The position numbers and the translations under genes were made by a program. The notes under the pieces were generated by a model. It was not told where the DNA came from, ran no database searches, and was given only the letters and a program-made list of their open reading frames with translations. Source: Bacteroidota bacterium (GTDB lineage: Bacteria; Bacteroidota; Bacteroidia; Chitinophagales; Chitinophagaceae). Taken from it: DNA of 64,000 nucleotides. The stretch is from the NCBI GenBank assembly GCA_016183765.1, contig JACPEA010000002.1, forward strand, positions 173,822 through 237,821. Reading direction: 5' to 3'. Of this stretch, positions 44,428-52,941 are shown piece by piece (within the stretch, counting starts at the first letter, position 1; each line of letters opens with the position of its first letter).

Positions 44428-45020
44428 TGGAAAAAGAATACAAGGCAGCAGACCTCGATTCGCTGAGGGATATGCGGTGGAAGACCTTGTCTTCGAAATA
44501 TATTTATGACGACCGCTGGTTCCGTGCCCGTGCCGATAGCTGCGAGTTTCCCGATGGGAGGATCATTGAACCTTATTATGTGGTAGAACTTCCCAACTGG
44601 TGCAATACGGTCGTGGTTACAGCCGAGGAACGGGTGATCCTGGTTCGCCAATACCGTTACCCCATCGATCAGACGATCCTGGAATTACCCGGTGGCGTGA
44701 TTGAAAAAGGGGAAGACCCGAAAGCTGCTGCCAAACGCGAAATGGTGGAGGAGACTGGATATACTTCTGACGATATCGAGTTCCTGATGCAATCGGCGCC
44801 CAATCCTGCGGTGAATAACAATACGGCTTATTTTTTTCTTGCCAGGAATGCCGTGCCGACAACCAGCACCAATCCAGACCTGTTCGAAGATATCGACATC
44901 GTTTCTTTTTCCAGGCAGGAATTCGTAGAACTGGTCAGGGATAACCGATTGTTGCATGGGGTACAGGTGGGACCTGCTTATGCAGCATTGGTGAAACTGG
45001 GCTGGTTGAAGTTTGTGTGA
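44427..45020 (+). CDS. NUDIX hydrolase, ADP-ribose pyrophosphatase-like
   Basis: The ATG at 44427 overlaps the previous stop by one base (TAATG) and gives 197 residues. The Nudix box begins GGVIEKGEDPKAAAKRE and continues MVEETGY, matching Gx5Ex7REUxEExGU. The upstream aromatic block WFRARADSCEFPDG and the later EDIDIVSF suggest the ADP-ribose diphosphatase subgroup, which clears ADP-ribose. Coupling to the YfiT-like gene suggests joint expression. Confidence 0.9.
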   Translation: MEKEYKAADLDSLRDMRWKTLSSKYIYDDRWFRARADSCEFPDGRIIEPYYVVELPNWCNTVVVTAEERVILVRQYRYPIDQTILELPGGVIEKGEDPKAAAKREMVEETGYTSDDIEFLMQSAPNPAVNNNTAYFFLARNAVPTTSTNPDLFEDIDIVSFSRQEFVELVRDNRLLHGVQVGPAYAALVKLGWLKFV

Positions 45021-45058
45021 AGTTCTGTTGCAGAATCTCACCGGTTATCGTAGGTACA

Positions 45059-46342
45059 TTATCTTTTTACTTCTCCCACAAGGAACACACTTCCGCAAAC
45101 CAGTACCAGGTCGTTCTTATGTGCATGGGCGAGTGCATGCTGCAGCGCATCGTTTACATTCTGGTAGGCATTTCCCACCAATAGGTGTTCGGCTGCTTTG
45201 TGCTGCAGGCTCACTGCATCCAGTGCACGCGGTATCTGCGCTTGTGTAAAATAGTAAGTGGCGTCTTGAGGTAAGAGTGCCAGTACCGCATCCACATCTT
45301 TGTCTTTTACCATGCCGGTGATGATGTGCAGGTGGTCGTAATCGGTCAGTTCCAGCTGGCGGGAGATCTGTTTTACGCCATCCACGTTGTGCCCCACGTC
45401 GAGAATCACGGCCGGGTTATTCTGGATCAGCTCCCATCTTCCATGTAAACCTGTTAGCTTTTTTACGTGCTGCAGGGCTTTTTGTATTGTGGCGGTATCT
45501 GTTCTCCACCCCTGTAAATGCAGCTGGTGTGCAGCTTCCAGCACCGTAAGCAGGTTTTTGGTCTGGTAGATGCCCGGCAGGTCCAGTTGGTAGTGTTGGT
45601 GTACGTTCGTGGTTTTGTCAACCACTTCCACTTTCAGCAGGTGGTGGTCATAATCCCATCCTGCCATCCATCTTTTTTCCTGTGCGTAAATGATAGGGGC
45701 ACTTTTGGCGTATTTGTCAAATACAGGTCTTGTTTCCGGTATCACTTCGCCGATCACTGCTGGTATATCTATTTTGATGATGCCAGCTTTTTCAGCGGCT
45801 ATCTTTTCCAGCGTATCTCCCAGCAGGTTCATGTGGTCCCAGCCGATATTGGTGATCACGCTCAGTTCTGGTGTAATGATGTTGGTGCTGTCGAGCCGAC
45901 CGCCCAGACCTACTTCTATCACGGCCACGTCAATATCCTGTTGGGCAAAATGGTCAAATGCCATGGCTACCGTGATCTCGAAGAAAGAGGGTTCTATTTC
46001 ATCGATCAGGGATTTGATACGTTCCGTAAAATCGATCACGAATGCTTCTGAACAGACCTGCCCGTTTATCTTGATCCGCTCCCTGAAATCTTTGAGGTGG
46101 GGTGAAGTGTAGAGTCCTGTTTTGTAACCCGCTGTCTGCAAAATGGCCGCCAGCATATGGCTGGTAGAACCTTTGCCATTGGTGCCGGCGATATGGATGG
46201 TCTTGAATTTTTTCTGCGGATTTCCCAGCGCCTCGCACAAACGGATGGTATTGGTCAGGTCTTTTTTAAAAGCCTCTGTTCCAATACGGCTGAACATGGG
46301 CAGCCGGGTAAAAAGATAGTGAAGTGTTTCCTGGTAAGTCAT
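45059..46342 (-). CDS. folC: Folylpolyglutamate synthase/dihydrofolate synthase
   Basis: The 427-residue protein (ATG at 46342, MTYQETLHYLF) is a Mur-ligase-type enzyme: P-loop HIAGTNGKGSTSHML, LYTSPHLKDFRERIKING, EVGLGGRLDSTN and TNIGWDHMNLLG. It adds glutamate to dihydropteroate and folates. An ATG at 46366 is possible but the family start fits 46342. It follows the TonB-like gene on the same strand, 27 bases after its stop. Confidence 0.93.
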   Translation of the reverse strand: MTYQETLHYLFTRLPMFSRIGTEAFKKDLTNTIRLCEALGNPQKKFKTIHIAGTNGKGSTSHMLAAILQTAGYKTGLYTSPHLKDFRERIKINGQVCSEAFVIDFTERIKSLIDEIEPSFFEITVAMAFDHFAQQDIDVAVIEVGLGGRLDSTNIITPELSVITNIGWDHMNLLGDTLEKIAAEKAGIIKIDIPAVIGEVIPETRPVFDKYAKSAPIIYAQEKRWMAGWDYDHHLLKVEVVDKTTNVHQHYQLDLPGIYQTKNLLTVLEAAHQLHLQGWRTDTATIQKALQHVKKLTGLHGRWELIQNNPAVILDVGHNVDGVKQISRQLELTDYDHLHIITGMVKDKDVDAVLALLPQDATYYFTQAQIPRALDAVSLQHKAAEHLLVGNAYQNVNDALQHALAHAHKNDLVLVCGSVFLVGEVKR

Positions 46343-46369
46343 ATACTGCTGCAAATTAGGCAACAATAC

Positions 46370-47272
46370 TTATCCGCGCAGCTTGAAATTGAAGACTAAA
46401 GTACCGGTTTGTTCTTCCGCAGTTCCGCTGTTCAGTTTCAGGCCTCGGGCCTTACGGAGAGCGATATTACGGATGGTCTGGTTGGTAGTGGTGGTGCCGC
46501 GTTGATTGACAACAGCCTGTATCACGTTCCCCGCTTTATCCACGGTGATATCTACCGCTACTTTGGCGTTCTCGTTGAACTCATCCTCAAAAGAAGGTAA
46601 ACGAGTGATCCTGCGGCCATCCAGTCCGCTGCGGATACTTACCCCGCCGGAACCGCCATTGCCTCCGCGACCACTGGCGGCATTACCCTGGTAACTGTCT
46701 GAATTGGGATTACCGTTCGGGTTACCCTGGTCGCCTTTGCCGCCGGCAATGCCCTGGTTCTGTATGCCATTGTAGCTGTCGGCCCGGTTACCGCTGGTAG
46801 CAGTGCTGGTACCGCCTTTGAACAGGGCTTTGGGTTTGGGCGGAGCAGGTATTGGGTTGGTTACCGTGGTAGGGTTCGTTTTCCGGGCAGTAGTGGGTGG
46901 CGTATTCACGGGTTTTACCACTGCTTTTTCCGGTTTGTGCAGGGAAGGAGCGTCGCCATCATCATATTCATCCGCATGTATCTTTGGCTGATTGCCAGAT
47001 TCAGATATGGAACGTGGCGGTGCCGATTTACTGTCTTCCGTTGCGGAAGGCTCGCCCGGCAGTTGGGGTGCGATATTGCCTTCACCAGTTTCACTATTGC
47101 CCAGGTTCACTTCAATACCCTCGCCAAAATCGGGCGGGGGTATCTGCGGAAGGGTCCATTGCAGGAAAAAGAATACCAGGAACACCAATACACACACCAT
47201 GGCTGTGTACGCAGATGCTTTCAGGTTTTTTTCTTTCTCGAATGAGGCTGACATGGACGATTGATTACTCAT
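46370..47272 (-). CDS. TonB-like energy transducer
   Basis: The 300-residue protein has one membrane anchor (AMVCVLVFLVFFFLQWTLP) after a 24-residue cytoplasmic segment, then a long Pro/Gly/Asn/Ser-rich periplasmic spacer (GGKGDQGNPNGNPN; SGRGGNGGSGG) and a C-terminal TonB-like fold (VAVDITVDKAGNVIQAVV; ALRKARGLKLN). It should couple proton motive force to outer-membrane receptors. No ExbB or ExbD gene lies beside it. A -7 element ends two bases from the first ATG, so either it is leaderless or translation starts at Met7 (47254). Confidence 0.8.
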   Translation of the reverse strand: MSNQSSMSASFEKEKNLKASAYTAMVCVLVFLVFFFLQWTLPQIPPPDFGEGIEVNLGNSETGEGNIAPQLPGEPSATEDSKSAPPRSISESGNQPKIHADEYDDGDAPSLHKPEKAVVKPVNTPPTTARKTNPTTVTNPIPAPPKPKALFKGGTSTATSGNRADSYNGIQNQGIAGGKGDQGNPNGNPNSDSYQGNAASGRGGNGGSGGVSIRSGLDGRRITRLPSFEDEFNENAKVAVDITVDKAGNVIQAVVNQRGTTTTNQTIRNIALRKARGLKLNSGTAEEQTGTLVFNFKLRG

Positions 47273-47274
47273 AT

Positions 47275-47282
47275 CAAATGTA
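47275..47282 (-). promoter_or_regulatory. -7 element touching the TonB-like gene start
   Basis: TACATTTG on the minus strand (47282-47275) matches TAnnTTTG and ends two bases before the ATG at 47272. No -33 TTG is seen. It implies a leaderless mRNA or use of the downstream Met7 codon. Confidence 0.45.
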
Positions 47283-47390
47283 CAGGTATCGGTCTGGCGA
47301 ATACCCGATGTTGAAAATTACCACAATTGGTGCCGGGTAATCCACTTTTGGGTATAAAGAAAGGTTAAGGTTGGGGGGGAGGGGCTGGAA

Positions 47391-47520
47391 GGGTTAAAAT
47401 AGTTAGAGGGGTTAAAATCGTTAAAGTAGTTAGAAGGGGTTAAAAATAGTTAAAAGAGGTTATTGCACTTTATTTAGCCACTTTAACCCCTTTTAACGAT
47501 TTTAACCCTTTTAACGAAAC
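47391..47520. repeat. Nine-base-word array GGTTAAAAT/AGTTAGAAG with inverted half (array L)
   Basis: From 47391 the words GGTTAAAAT, AGTTAGAGG, GGTTAAAAT, CGTTAAAGT, AGTTAGAAG follow with a nine-base period. A complementary half (47480-47516) reads CTTTAACCC, TTTTAACGA, TTTTAACCC, TTTTAACGA. The array ends near the stop of the TSUP transporter gene and can fold back on itself. Confidence 0.85.
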
Positions 47521-47533
47521 CAACGGAGCAGGC

Positions 47534-48301
47534 TTACCTGAAAAAGGCGTCGTAGCCAAAACGGAGAAGGGTGGCTGTGACGACGAGGAGAAAGAATACC
47601 CGGATGAAACGGTTGCCCCGGGTGATGGCTAAACGGGCGCCTGTGATGCCGCCGATGCCATTGCAGACGGCCATGGGTACCGCGATCTGCCAGAGTATGG
47701 AACCTTTGAGCAGGAACAGGGTAATGGAACCCATATTGGTGGCCAGGTTGATCAGTTTGGCATTGGCACTGGCATGCAGAAAATCAAAACCCAGCAGGGA
47801 GATAAAAGCAAGCACCAGGAAACTTCCGGCACCCGGGCCGATAAAGCCATCATAAAAACCGATGACCAGGCTGATGAGTATGGCATAGAGCCATTCTCGC
47901 CGGGTGGAATGGTCTTTCTGGGTGTGCAGGCCAAAGTTTTTCTTGGTATAGGTGTAAATGGCCACGCCGATCAGCACCACAAAGATCACTGGTTTCATGT
48001 AGCGGTTACTGACCAGGGTCAGCACTTCCGATCCCGCGAAGGCGGCGATAAAAGCCAGCACACACATGGTGGCCGCCATTGTCCAGTTGACGGATACTTT
48101 GCGCAGGTATTGCACCGTGGCAAAAGCGGTGCCGGTAAAAGAAGGGATCTTTAAGGAGCCGATCACGGTGGCAACAGGAAACTGGGGCAGCATTACCAGT
48201 GCTGCGGGCGTTTGTATCAGTCCGCCACCACCAACGATCGCGTCTACAAATCCGGCAGAGAAAGCGAAACAACATAATAGAATGAGTGTAAGTGTATCCA
48301 T
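47534..48301 (-). CDS. TSUP (TauE/SafE) family transporter
   Basis: The 255-residue protein has about eight membrane segments and the DUF81/TSUP features FVDAIVGGGGLIQTPAAL near the N-terminus and GFYDGFIGPGAGSFLVLAF in the middle. Family members export sulfite, sulfoacetate or other organosulfur anions. The substrate here is unknown. It follows the EamA transporter gene on the same strand by 24 bases. Confidence 0.88.
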   Translation of the reverse strand: MDTLTLILLCCFAFSAGFVDAIVGGGGLIQTPAALVMLPQFPVATVIGSLKIPSFTGTAFATVQYLRKVSVNWTMAATMCVLAFIAAFAGSEVLTLVSNRYMKPVIFVVLIGVAIYTYTKKNFGLHTQKDHSTRREWLYAILISLVIGFYDGFIGPGAGSFLVLAFISLLGFDFLHASANAKLINLATNMGSITLFLLKGSILWQIAVPMAVCNGIGGITGARLAITRGNRFIRVFFLLVVTATLLRFGYDAFFR

Positions 48302-48325
48302 CGGGTTAGCAAGATAAGTACTGTG

Positions 48326-49249
48326 CTATTTTCCGGCTTTGTTTTTTTGTACGGTATTGGCCAGTATCAATCCCAGGATCACGAGTGAGCCGCTGATGAT
48401 ATGGATCCTGTTGATTTTTTCGCCGAGCAGCCAGACCGCTTCGAGCACGCTGAATACGGGAATGAGGTTCCCGAACAGGACGGTTCGGCCGGCACCGATC
48501 TTTTGTATGGAAAGGTTCCAGCATAAGAAAGCGGTCACAGATGCCCCGGCTCCCAGGTACAGGATAATGCCCCATAACGACCAGCTCCATTTTGCCGGTG
48601 CTGCTGTTACCCATTCAACGATAAAAAAAGGTAATAATAGTAGCGTACCCGCCGCAAAGATGACAAACAGGAAATTGATGGATGATATGTTGGCTGGCTT
48701 CTTCCGAACCAATATGCTGTAAGCCGCAAAGGCAATGGCCCCGGTAAGTACCCAGAGGTCGCCGGTTGAAAAACGGAAAGCCTGCAGGCTTTGCCAGCTT
48801 CCGCGCGATAAGAGCAGCAGGATGCCTGTTAAACAGATCAGCATACCGGTGATGCGAAGTCCGCCGGGCCGGTCTTTCAGAAAAACAGCTGCCAGTACCG
48901 TTGCGAAAATAGGAGAGGATGTGGTGCCGATCAATGCCAAATTGATGGCGGTAGTATAATGTCCTGCAATGTAAATACAGGTATTGAAAATGGTGATGCC
49001 ACTCAATGCTACCCAAAACAAATATTTTGCATGCAGCTTCACCGTTTCTTTTTCTTCTTTGAAACGGTGCCAGGCAAAAGGAGCGATCAGCAGGGTTGCC
49101 GTAAGCCATCGGAGAAAAGCCAGGCTGACAGGGCCGATCAATTCGCTCACCCCCCTTGCCACCACAAAATTGCCCGACCAGATCACAGCCGCCAAAATTG
49201 CCAGTACAATACCGGTGTATTTGTCTTTTGCGGAATGGGGGATGGTCAT
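48326..49249 (-). CDS. EamA/DMT-family transporter
   Basis: The 307-residue protein has ten predicted membrane segments in two EamA repeats (VLAILAAVIWSGNFVVARG in the first; VLTGAIAFAAYSILVRKK in the second). Such proteins export amino acids or other metabolites; no residue fixes the substrate. It is probably cotranscribed with the TSUP gene. Confidence 0.88.
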   Translation of the reverse strand: MTIPHSAKDKYTGIVLAILAAVIWSGNFVVARGVSELIGPVSLAFLRWLTATLLIAPFAWHRFKEEKETVKLHAKYLFWVALSGITIFNTCIYIAGHYTTAINLALIGTTSSPIFATVLAAVFLKDRPGGLRITGMLICLTGILLLLSRGSWQSLQAFRFSTGDLWVLTGAIAFAAYSILVRKKPANISSINFLFVIFAAGTLLLLPFFIVEWVTAAPAKWSWSLWGIILYLGAGASVTAFLCWNLSIQKIGAGRTVLFGNLIPVFSVLEAVWLLGEKINRIHIISGSLVILGLILANTVQKNKAGK

Positions 49250-49293
49250 ACAGGTTAAATCGGGTGCTGTGTGCTTGATTAATGGCTGCTGGA

Positions 49294-50610
49294 TTATTGG
49301 GCGTAGCGCTCTCCTCCTGCAAAATCATGGTCATAATCACCTTTGATCCTTTCCATGGATGGATTGAAATAACCAAAATGCAGTTTGGGGAATTCCTCCC
49401 TGAGCAGGTCCATCAGCTGTTTCACGCCCAGCATTTCACCGGTTTCGTGTACGCCTATCTTACCCATATACCAGTCGGGATCGATGTTGAAATTACGCCA
49501 CTGGATCATGCTGAGGTCTGTGTCGATGATCAGTTTGCGTAATGCCTCGTATTCTTCTACAGTATCGGTCATACCGGGGAACACAAAATAATTAATGCTG
49601 GTCCACCCACCATAACCACGCACTACTTTCAGGCTCTCAAGAATATCTTCAAAACGGTAATTATTGGGTCGGTAATAGGGCTCGTAAATATGTTTTCTGG
49701 CAGAGTTGGTGCTCACGCGTATGCTGTTCAGACCGGCTTCGCACAAGGCTTTTACGGCATCGGGTTTGGAGCCGTTGGTGTTGATGTTGATACTTCCTTT
49801 TGGCGTGTGTTTGCGGATCTCGATAATGGCTTCGCGGATGGTTTCCCACATCAGTAAGGGTTCCCCTTCGCAACCCTGTCCGAAACTGACAATCGGGAAA
49901 GGTGCATGCATCAGGTGGGGTACGGTGAATTCCACGATCTCTTCTGCCAGTGGTTTGAACGTAAGCCTGTCCTGTGTGGATACAATCGTTTCTTCTTCCG
50001 GCTGGAAAGAGATGCAGCCGATACAATTGGCATTACAGGCAGGTGATGTGGGCACGGGACATTCCCATCTGTCCAGGGAAAAATTACGGGCTGCCGGGCA
50101 ATGATAGGTCATGCAGCAGTTCTCCATCAGGTGTTTCACCAGCCTGTTCTCGGGGTAAGCTTTTAACAGATGCTGTGCCCCCGTTTCTATATTCCCGTCA
50201 TTATAGCCGGCACATTCCTGGCGGATATCTTTTTCTATGCGTACTGCCGGTACATAATGTTTGTTATCATGCCAGCCAACTGCCGTATAGCAGAACAGGG
50301 GCAGGGTAGGTGCATCGGGCAAGGTTTCGTAGGCGGCAATGTATAAGCCGGTATGTGCCGGTGGAATGAATGCCGCAACAGCCCATCCTTTGTCACACAA
50401 ACGCATGTCGCCGGTTTTCACATCGATGCCGATGCCGCGTCTTCCGGGTAATTCGTATAAATTACCTCCGTCGGGTAATTCTATCCATTCTTCTGTGGGT
50501 ATGGGAAAAGCGTCCCAGCCGGCGCGACCAGCCGCATACAGTGTATCGTCTTCAAAAATATTTCCGTTTCCGTCTGAATACAGCAGGAAGGGTGATTGTG
50601 TAATAGTCAT
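49294..50610 (-). CDS. Radical SAM protein
   Basis: The 438-residue protein (ATG at 50610, MTITQSPFLLYSD) carries the radical SAM cluster CNANCIGC in SPACNANCIGCISF, then VSFGQGCEGEPLL as the SAM-binding GGE-like block and NTNGSKPDAVKAL. An N-terminal half of about 180 residues with several Cys (ENCCMTYHC) precedes the radical SAM domain. The reaction is unknown. It follows an unknown membrane protein gene (38 bases). Confidence 0.85.
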   Translation of the reverse strand: MTITQSPFLLYSDGNGNIFEDDTLYAAGRAGWDAFPIPTEEWIELPDGGNLYELPGRRGIGIDVKTGDMRLCDKGWAVAAFIPPAHTGLYIAAYETLPDAPTLPLFCYTAVGWHDNKHYVPAVRIEKDIRQECAGYNDGNIETGAQHLLKAYPENRLVKHLMENCCMTYHCPAARNFSLDRWECPVPTSPACNANCIGCISFQPEEETIVSTQDRLTFKPLAEEIVEFTVPHLMHAPFPIVSFGQGCEGEPLLMWETIREAIIEIRKHTPKGSININTNGSKPDAVKALCEAGLNSIRVSTNSARKHIYEPYYRPNNYRFEDILESLKVVRGYGGWTSINYFVFPGMTDTVEEYEALRKLIIDTDLSMIQWRNFNIDPDWYMGKIGVHETGEMLGVKQLMDLLREEFPKLHFGYFNPSMERIKGDYDHDFAGGERYAQ

Positions 50611-50647
50611 GTATGAATTGTAAGTATAAAAGCTCCGGTGTTCCGCA

Positions 50648-51199
50648 TCATGCATTCAGCCGGGTTCTGCAAAATTCGTTAAATTCTGCTTCTTCTTTGG
50701 CAGAACTGCTGGATTCTATGTCTTTCTGTATGAGTTTATTGTTTTTCAGGTCAATGGTAAGGACTCCGTCTTTCAGCACTACATTACTGATCTGCTGCCA
50801 GTTATAATGTTTTTTAGGGAGCGAGTTGATCAGGATCCCTTCATTATAAAAAGCGATCTCCTGCGGGAATTTCACCTGTTTTTCTGAAATCACTGCCAGG
50901 AAATACAGGATGGGGATCCAGTGCAGCTGGAACAGGGAACCCAGTCCGATGGTGGCAAAAAGCAGTCCCAACCGGTAATACGGGATCTCGCCCTTTTTGG
51001 CCTGGATGGTACAACGGATCCACCAGCCGGCAATACCCGCGATCAGAACGATCAGGAACAGGCTGAACCAGGTAAAGGGTATCAGGAACACGGTATAACC
51101 CAGTATAGCAACGGCGATCATCAGCATAAAACGGCTGATCAGGTCAACCAGCAGGTAACCGGGTCTGCGCAGAACAATGATGTAATCGTATGTTTTCAT
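50648..51199 (-). CDS. Membrane protein of unknown function
   Basis: The 183-residue protein has about four membrane segments (LISRFMLMIAVAILGYTVFL; WFSLFLIVLIAGIAGWWI; LLFATIGLGSLFQLHW) and a cytoplasmic C-terminal domain with KKHYNWQQISNVVLKDGVL, like a bacterial PH-type or DUF fold. I do not recognise it. It lies between the agmatinase-family and radical SAM genes on the same strand, with short spacers on both sides. Confidence 0.65.
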   Translation of the reverse strand: MKTYDYIIVLRRPGYLLVDLISRFMLMIAVAILGYTVFLIPFTWFSLFLIVLIAGIAGWWIRCTIQAKKGEIPYYRLGLLFATIGLGSLFQLHWIPILYFLAVISEKQVKFPQEIAFYNEGILINSLPKKHYNWQQISNVVLKDGVLTIDLKNNKLIQKDIESSSSAKEEAEFNEFCRTRLNA

Positions 51200-51208
51200 G
51201 CGGGTAAA

Positions 51209-52252
51209 TTAGGATTGGTTATTGACCAGCAGGTTGCACAAACGCCATAAAATGCGGGCACCCACGTTGCTGTCCCAGTCGGTTTGCCCCACGCCGATCT
51301 CTACCAGGTCAAAACCGATCAGTTTACGTCCGCTGGCGGTGATCTTTTTTATGAGGTAGAAGATCTCCTCCGTTTCAAAACCGCCGGCTACCGGGGTGCC
51401 GGTGTTGGGACAGTATTTCCTGTCCAACCCGTCTATATCAAAACTGATATAGACCTGTTGCGGCAGGTGTTTTATGATCTCGTCAACGATCTGTTTCCAG
51501 GTTTCGCCCTCGAACAGTCTTTCCCTGATCTGTTTTTCCTGGTAAGCGATCACTTTATAATTGCTGTTGCAGATCAGGTCCCATTCTTCTTCCGAATAAT
51601 CGCGGATACCTACCTGTACCAGTTTGTTCAGCGAGGGTATTTCCTGCAGGGCGTTGTACATGACCGATGCGTGCGAGTAGGTAAAATCTTCATAAGCCTT
51701 ACGCAGGTCGCAATGGGCATCGAGTTGTAGCACCCCAAAATCACCATATTGTTCACCCAGGGCTTTCATATAACCCAAAGAGATACTGTGATCACCGCCA
51801 AGCAGGCCTACCAGTTTGCCCCTGCCAAGCAGTTCCTTACTTTGGTCAAATACCCATTGGTTCAACATGCGGCTGCCTTCATTAATATCTTTCAGGCTTT
51901 TACACATGAATTTATTCTTGTCTATCAACTCGCCGCGGGATATATAATCAATGTACAGTTCTGCTTCTTTGCGCAGGTAATCGCTTTTCATGAGCACTTT
52001 CCTTTCAACACCGCGCATGAAAAAGCCTTGTTTCCAGCCATGGTCGCCATCCACATCAAAGAGATCTACCTGTTTGCTGGCCTTAAAAATATGTTCCGCT
52101 GCGCGGGAAGTACCGGCGCCATAACTAACGGTCACTTCCCAGGGTACGGGCAATATGATCAGGCGGGCATCATCTTCTGTAAAGGGGAGGCCAAAAATGT
52201 TGTTGTTGGGGTTGCCTACACCGTTGGGGTCAAATTGCGATAAATCGGCCAT
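51209..52252 (-). CDS. Agmatinase/arginase-family ureohydrolase
   Basis: The 347-residue protein has the binuclear Mn site of ureohydrolases: GLLGGDHSIS, LQLDAHCDLRKAY and SFDIDGLDRKYCP, plus VSYGAGTSRAAEHIF near the N-terminus. It should hydrolyse a guanidino or formimino compound; agmatine, arginine and formiminoglutamate are candidates. Length fits the Bacteroidota group annotated as agmatinase or formimidoylglutamase. A -7 element lies upstream (52282). Confidence 0.85.
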   Translation of the reverse strand: MADLSQFDPNGVGNPNNNIFGLPFTEDDARLIILPVPWEVTVSYGAGTSRAAEHIFKASKQVDLFDVDGDHGWKQGFFMRGVERKVLMKSDYLRKEAELYIDYISRGELIDKNKFMCKSLKDINEGSRMLNQWVFDQSKELLGRGKLVGLLGGDHSISLGYMKALGEQYGDFGVLQLDAHCDLRKAYEDFTYSHASVMYNALQEIPSLNKLVQVGIRDYSEEEWDLICNSNYKVIAYQEKQIRERLFEGETWKQIVDEIIKHLPQQVYISFDIDGLDRKYCPNTGTPVAGGFETEEIFYLIKKITASGRKLIGFDLVEIGVGQTDWDSNVGARILWRLCNLLVNNQS

Positions 52253-52281
52253 GATAGTATCTTATAATTGCAAACAGCCCG

Positions 52282-52289
52282 CAAATTTA
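52282..52289 (-). promoter_or_regulatory. -7 element of the agmatinase-family gene
   Basis: TAAATTTG on the minus strand matches TAnnTTTG. A TTG lies 22 bases upstream (52312-52314), a little farther than the consensus 19. Confidence 0.45.
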
Positions 52290-52435
52290 GCGGCTATTTT
52301 CCGAATTCGGCCAAGATTAATCTGTTTAGGCAAACAGGTGGAAAAGCTTACACAAAATACCCGGTTTGGATGGGTTGGCAGAGGGTTGGGCAAATGATAA
52401 CAGATTTTAACAACCCGGTGAATAATCAGCCGCTC

Positions 52436-52462
52436 TTGCCAACTCATTTTGGGCTACTTTTG
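52436..52462 (+). promoter_or_regulatory. Promoter of ccmE-ccmF
   Basis: TACTTTTG (52455-52462) matches TAnnTTTG; TTG at 52436-52438 is 16 bases upstream, slightly short. The start of transcription would be about 15 bases before the ccmE ATG (52481), which rules out the in-frame ATG at 52268. Confidence 0.55.
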
Positions 52463-52480
52463 CAGCATAAAGGGAACGCT

Positions 52481-52885
52481 ATGAAGAAAACGCATATCAT
52501 CGTATTAGTGTGTATTGCTGCTGCCATCGTGGTGCTGATCAGTTATACCGGCGATCTGACCACTTATGAAACCATCGCTTCTGCTAAGGAGAAAGAGGGT
52601 AAGTTCGTGAACCTGATCGTTAAACTGGATAAGGCCCAGCCGCTCGAATACGATGCTGTTAAGAATCCCAATTATTTAACATTTACCGCAGTAGATACAC
52701 TGGGCAACAACATCAAAGTGGTGTATCACAACAATAAGCCTACGGATATGGAGAAAAGCGAACGCCTGGTGCTGAAAGGCCGCGTTCAGGGCGATCATTT
52801 TGAATGTAAGGATATCCTGCTCAAATGTCCTTCCAAGTACAAAGATGATCCGAATGCCAACAAGAACGTCCAGGCTGCATCCTGA
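52481..52885 (+). CDS. ccmE: CcmE-like heme chaperone with CxxxY heme motif
   Basis: The 134-residue protein has one N-terminal membrane anchor (HIIVLVCIAAAIVVLISYTG) and an OB-fold periplasmic domain with the ordered CcmE blocks YLTFTAVDTLGNNIKVVYH, LVLKGRVQGDHFECKDILLK. The heme-binding site is LLKCPSKY: Cys116 takes the place of the His in the classic HxxxY. This is the CxxxY variant described for archaeal and some sulfate-reducer CcmE. It passes heme to apocytochrome c with CcmF, encoded next. Confidence 0.88.
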   Translation: MKKTHIIVLVCIAAAIVVLISYTGDLTTYETIASAKEKEGKFVNLIVKLDKAQPLEYDAVKNPNYLTFTAVDTLGNNIKVVYHNNKPTDMEKSERLVLKGRVQGDHFECKDILLKCPSKYKDDPNANKNVQAAS

Positions 52886-52941
52886 ACTGAAAGAGCAGCC
52901 TGTAATCCAGTGTTGCATTATTTTACCAGAACCTACGCTAC

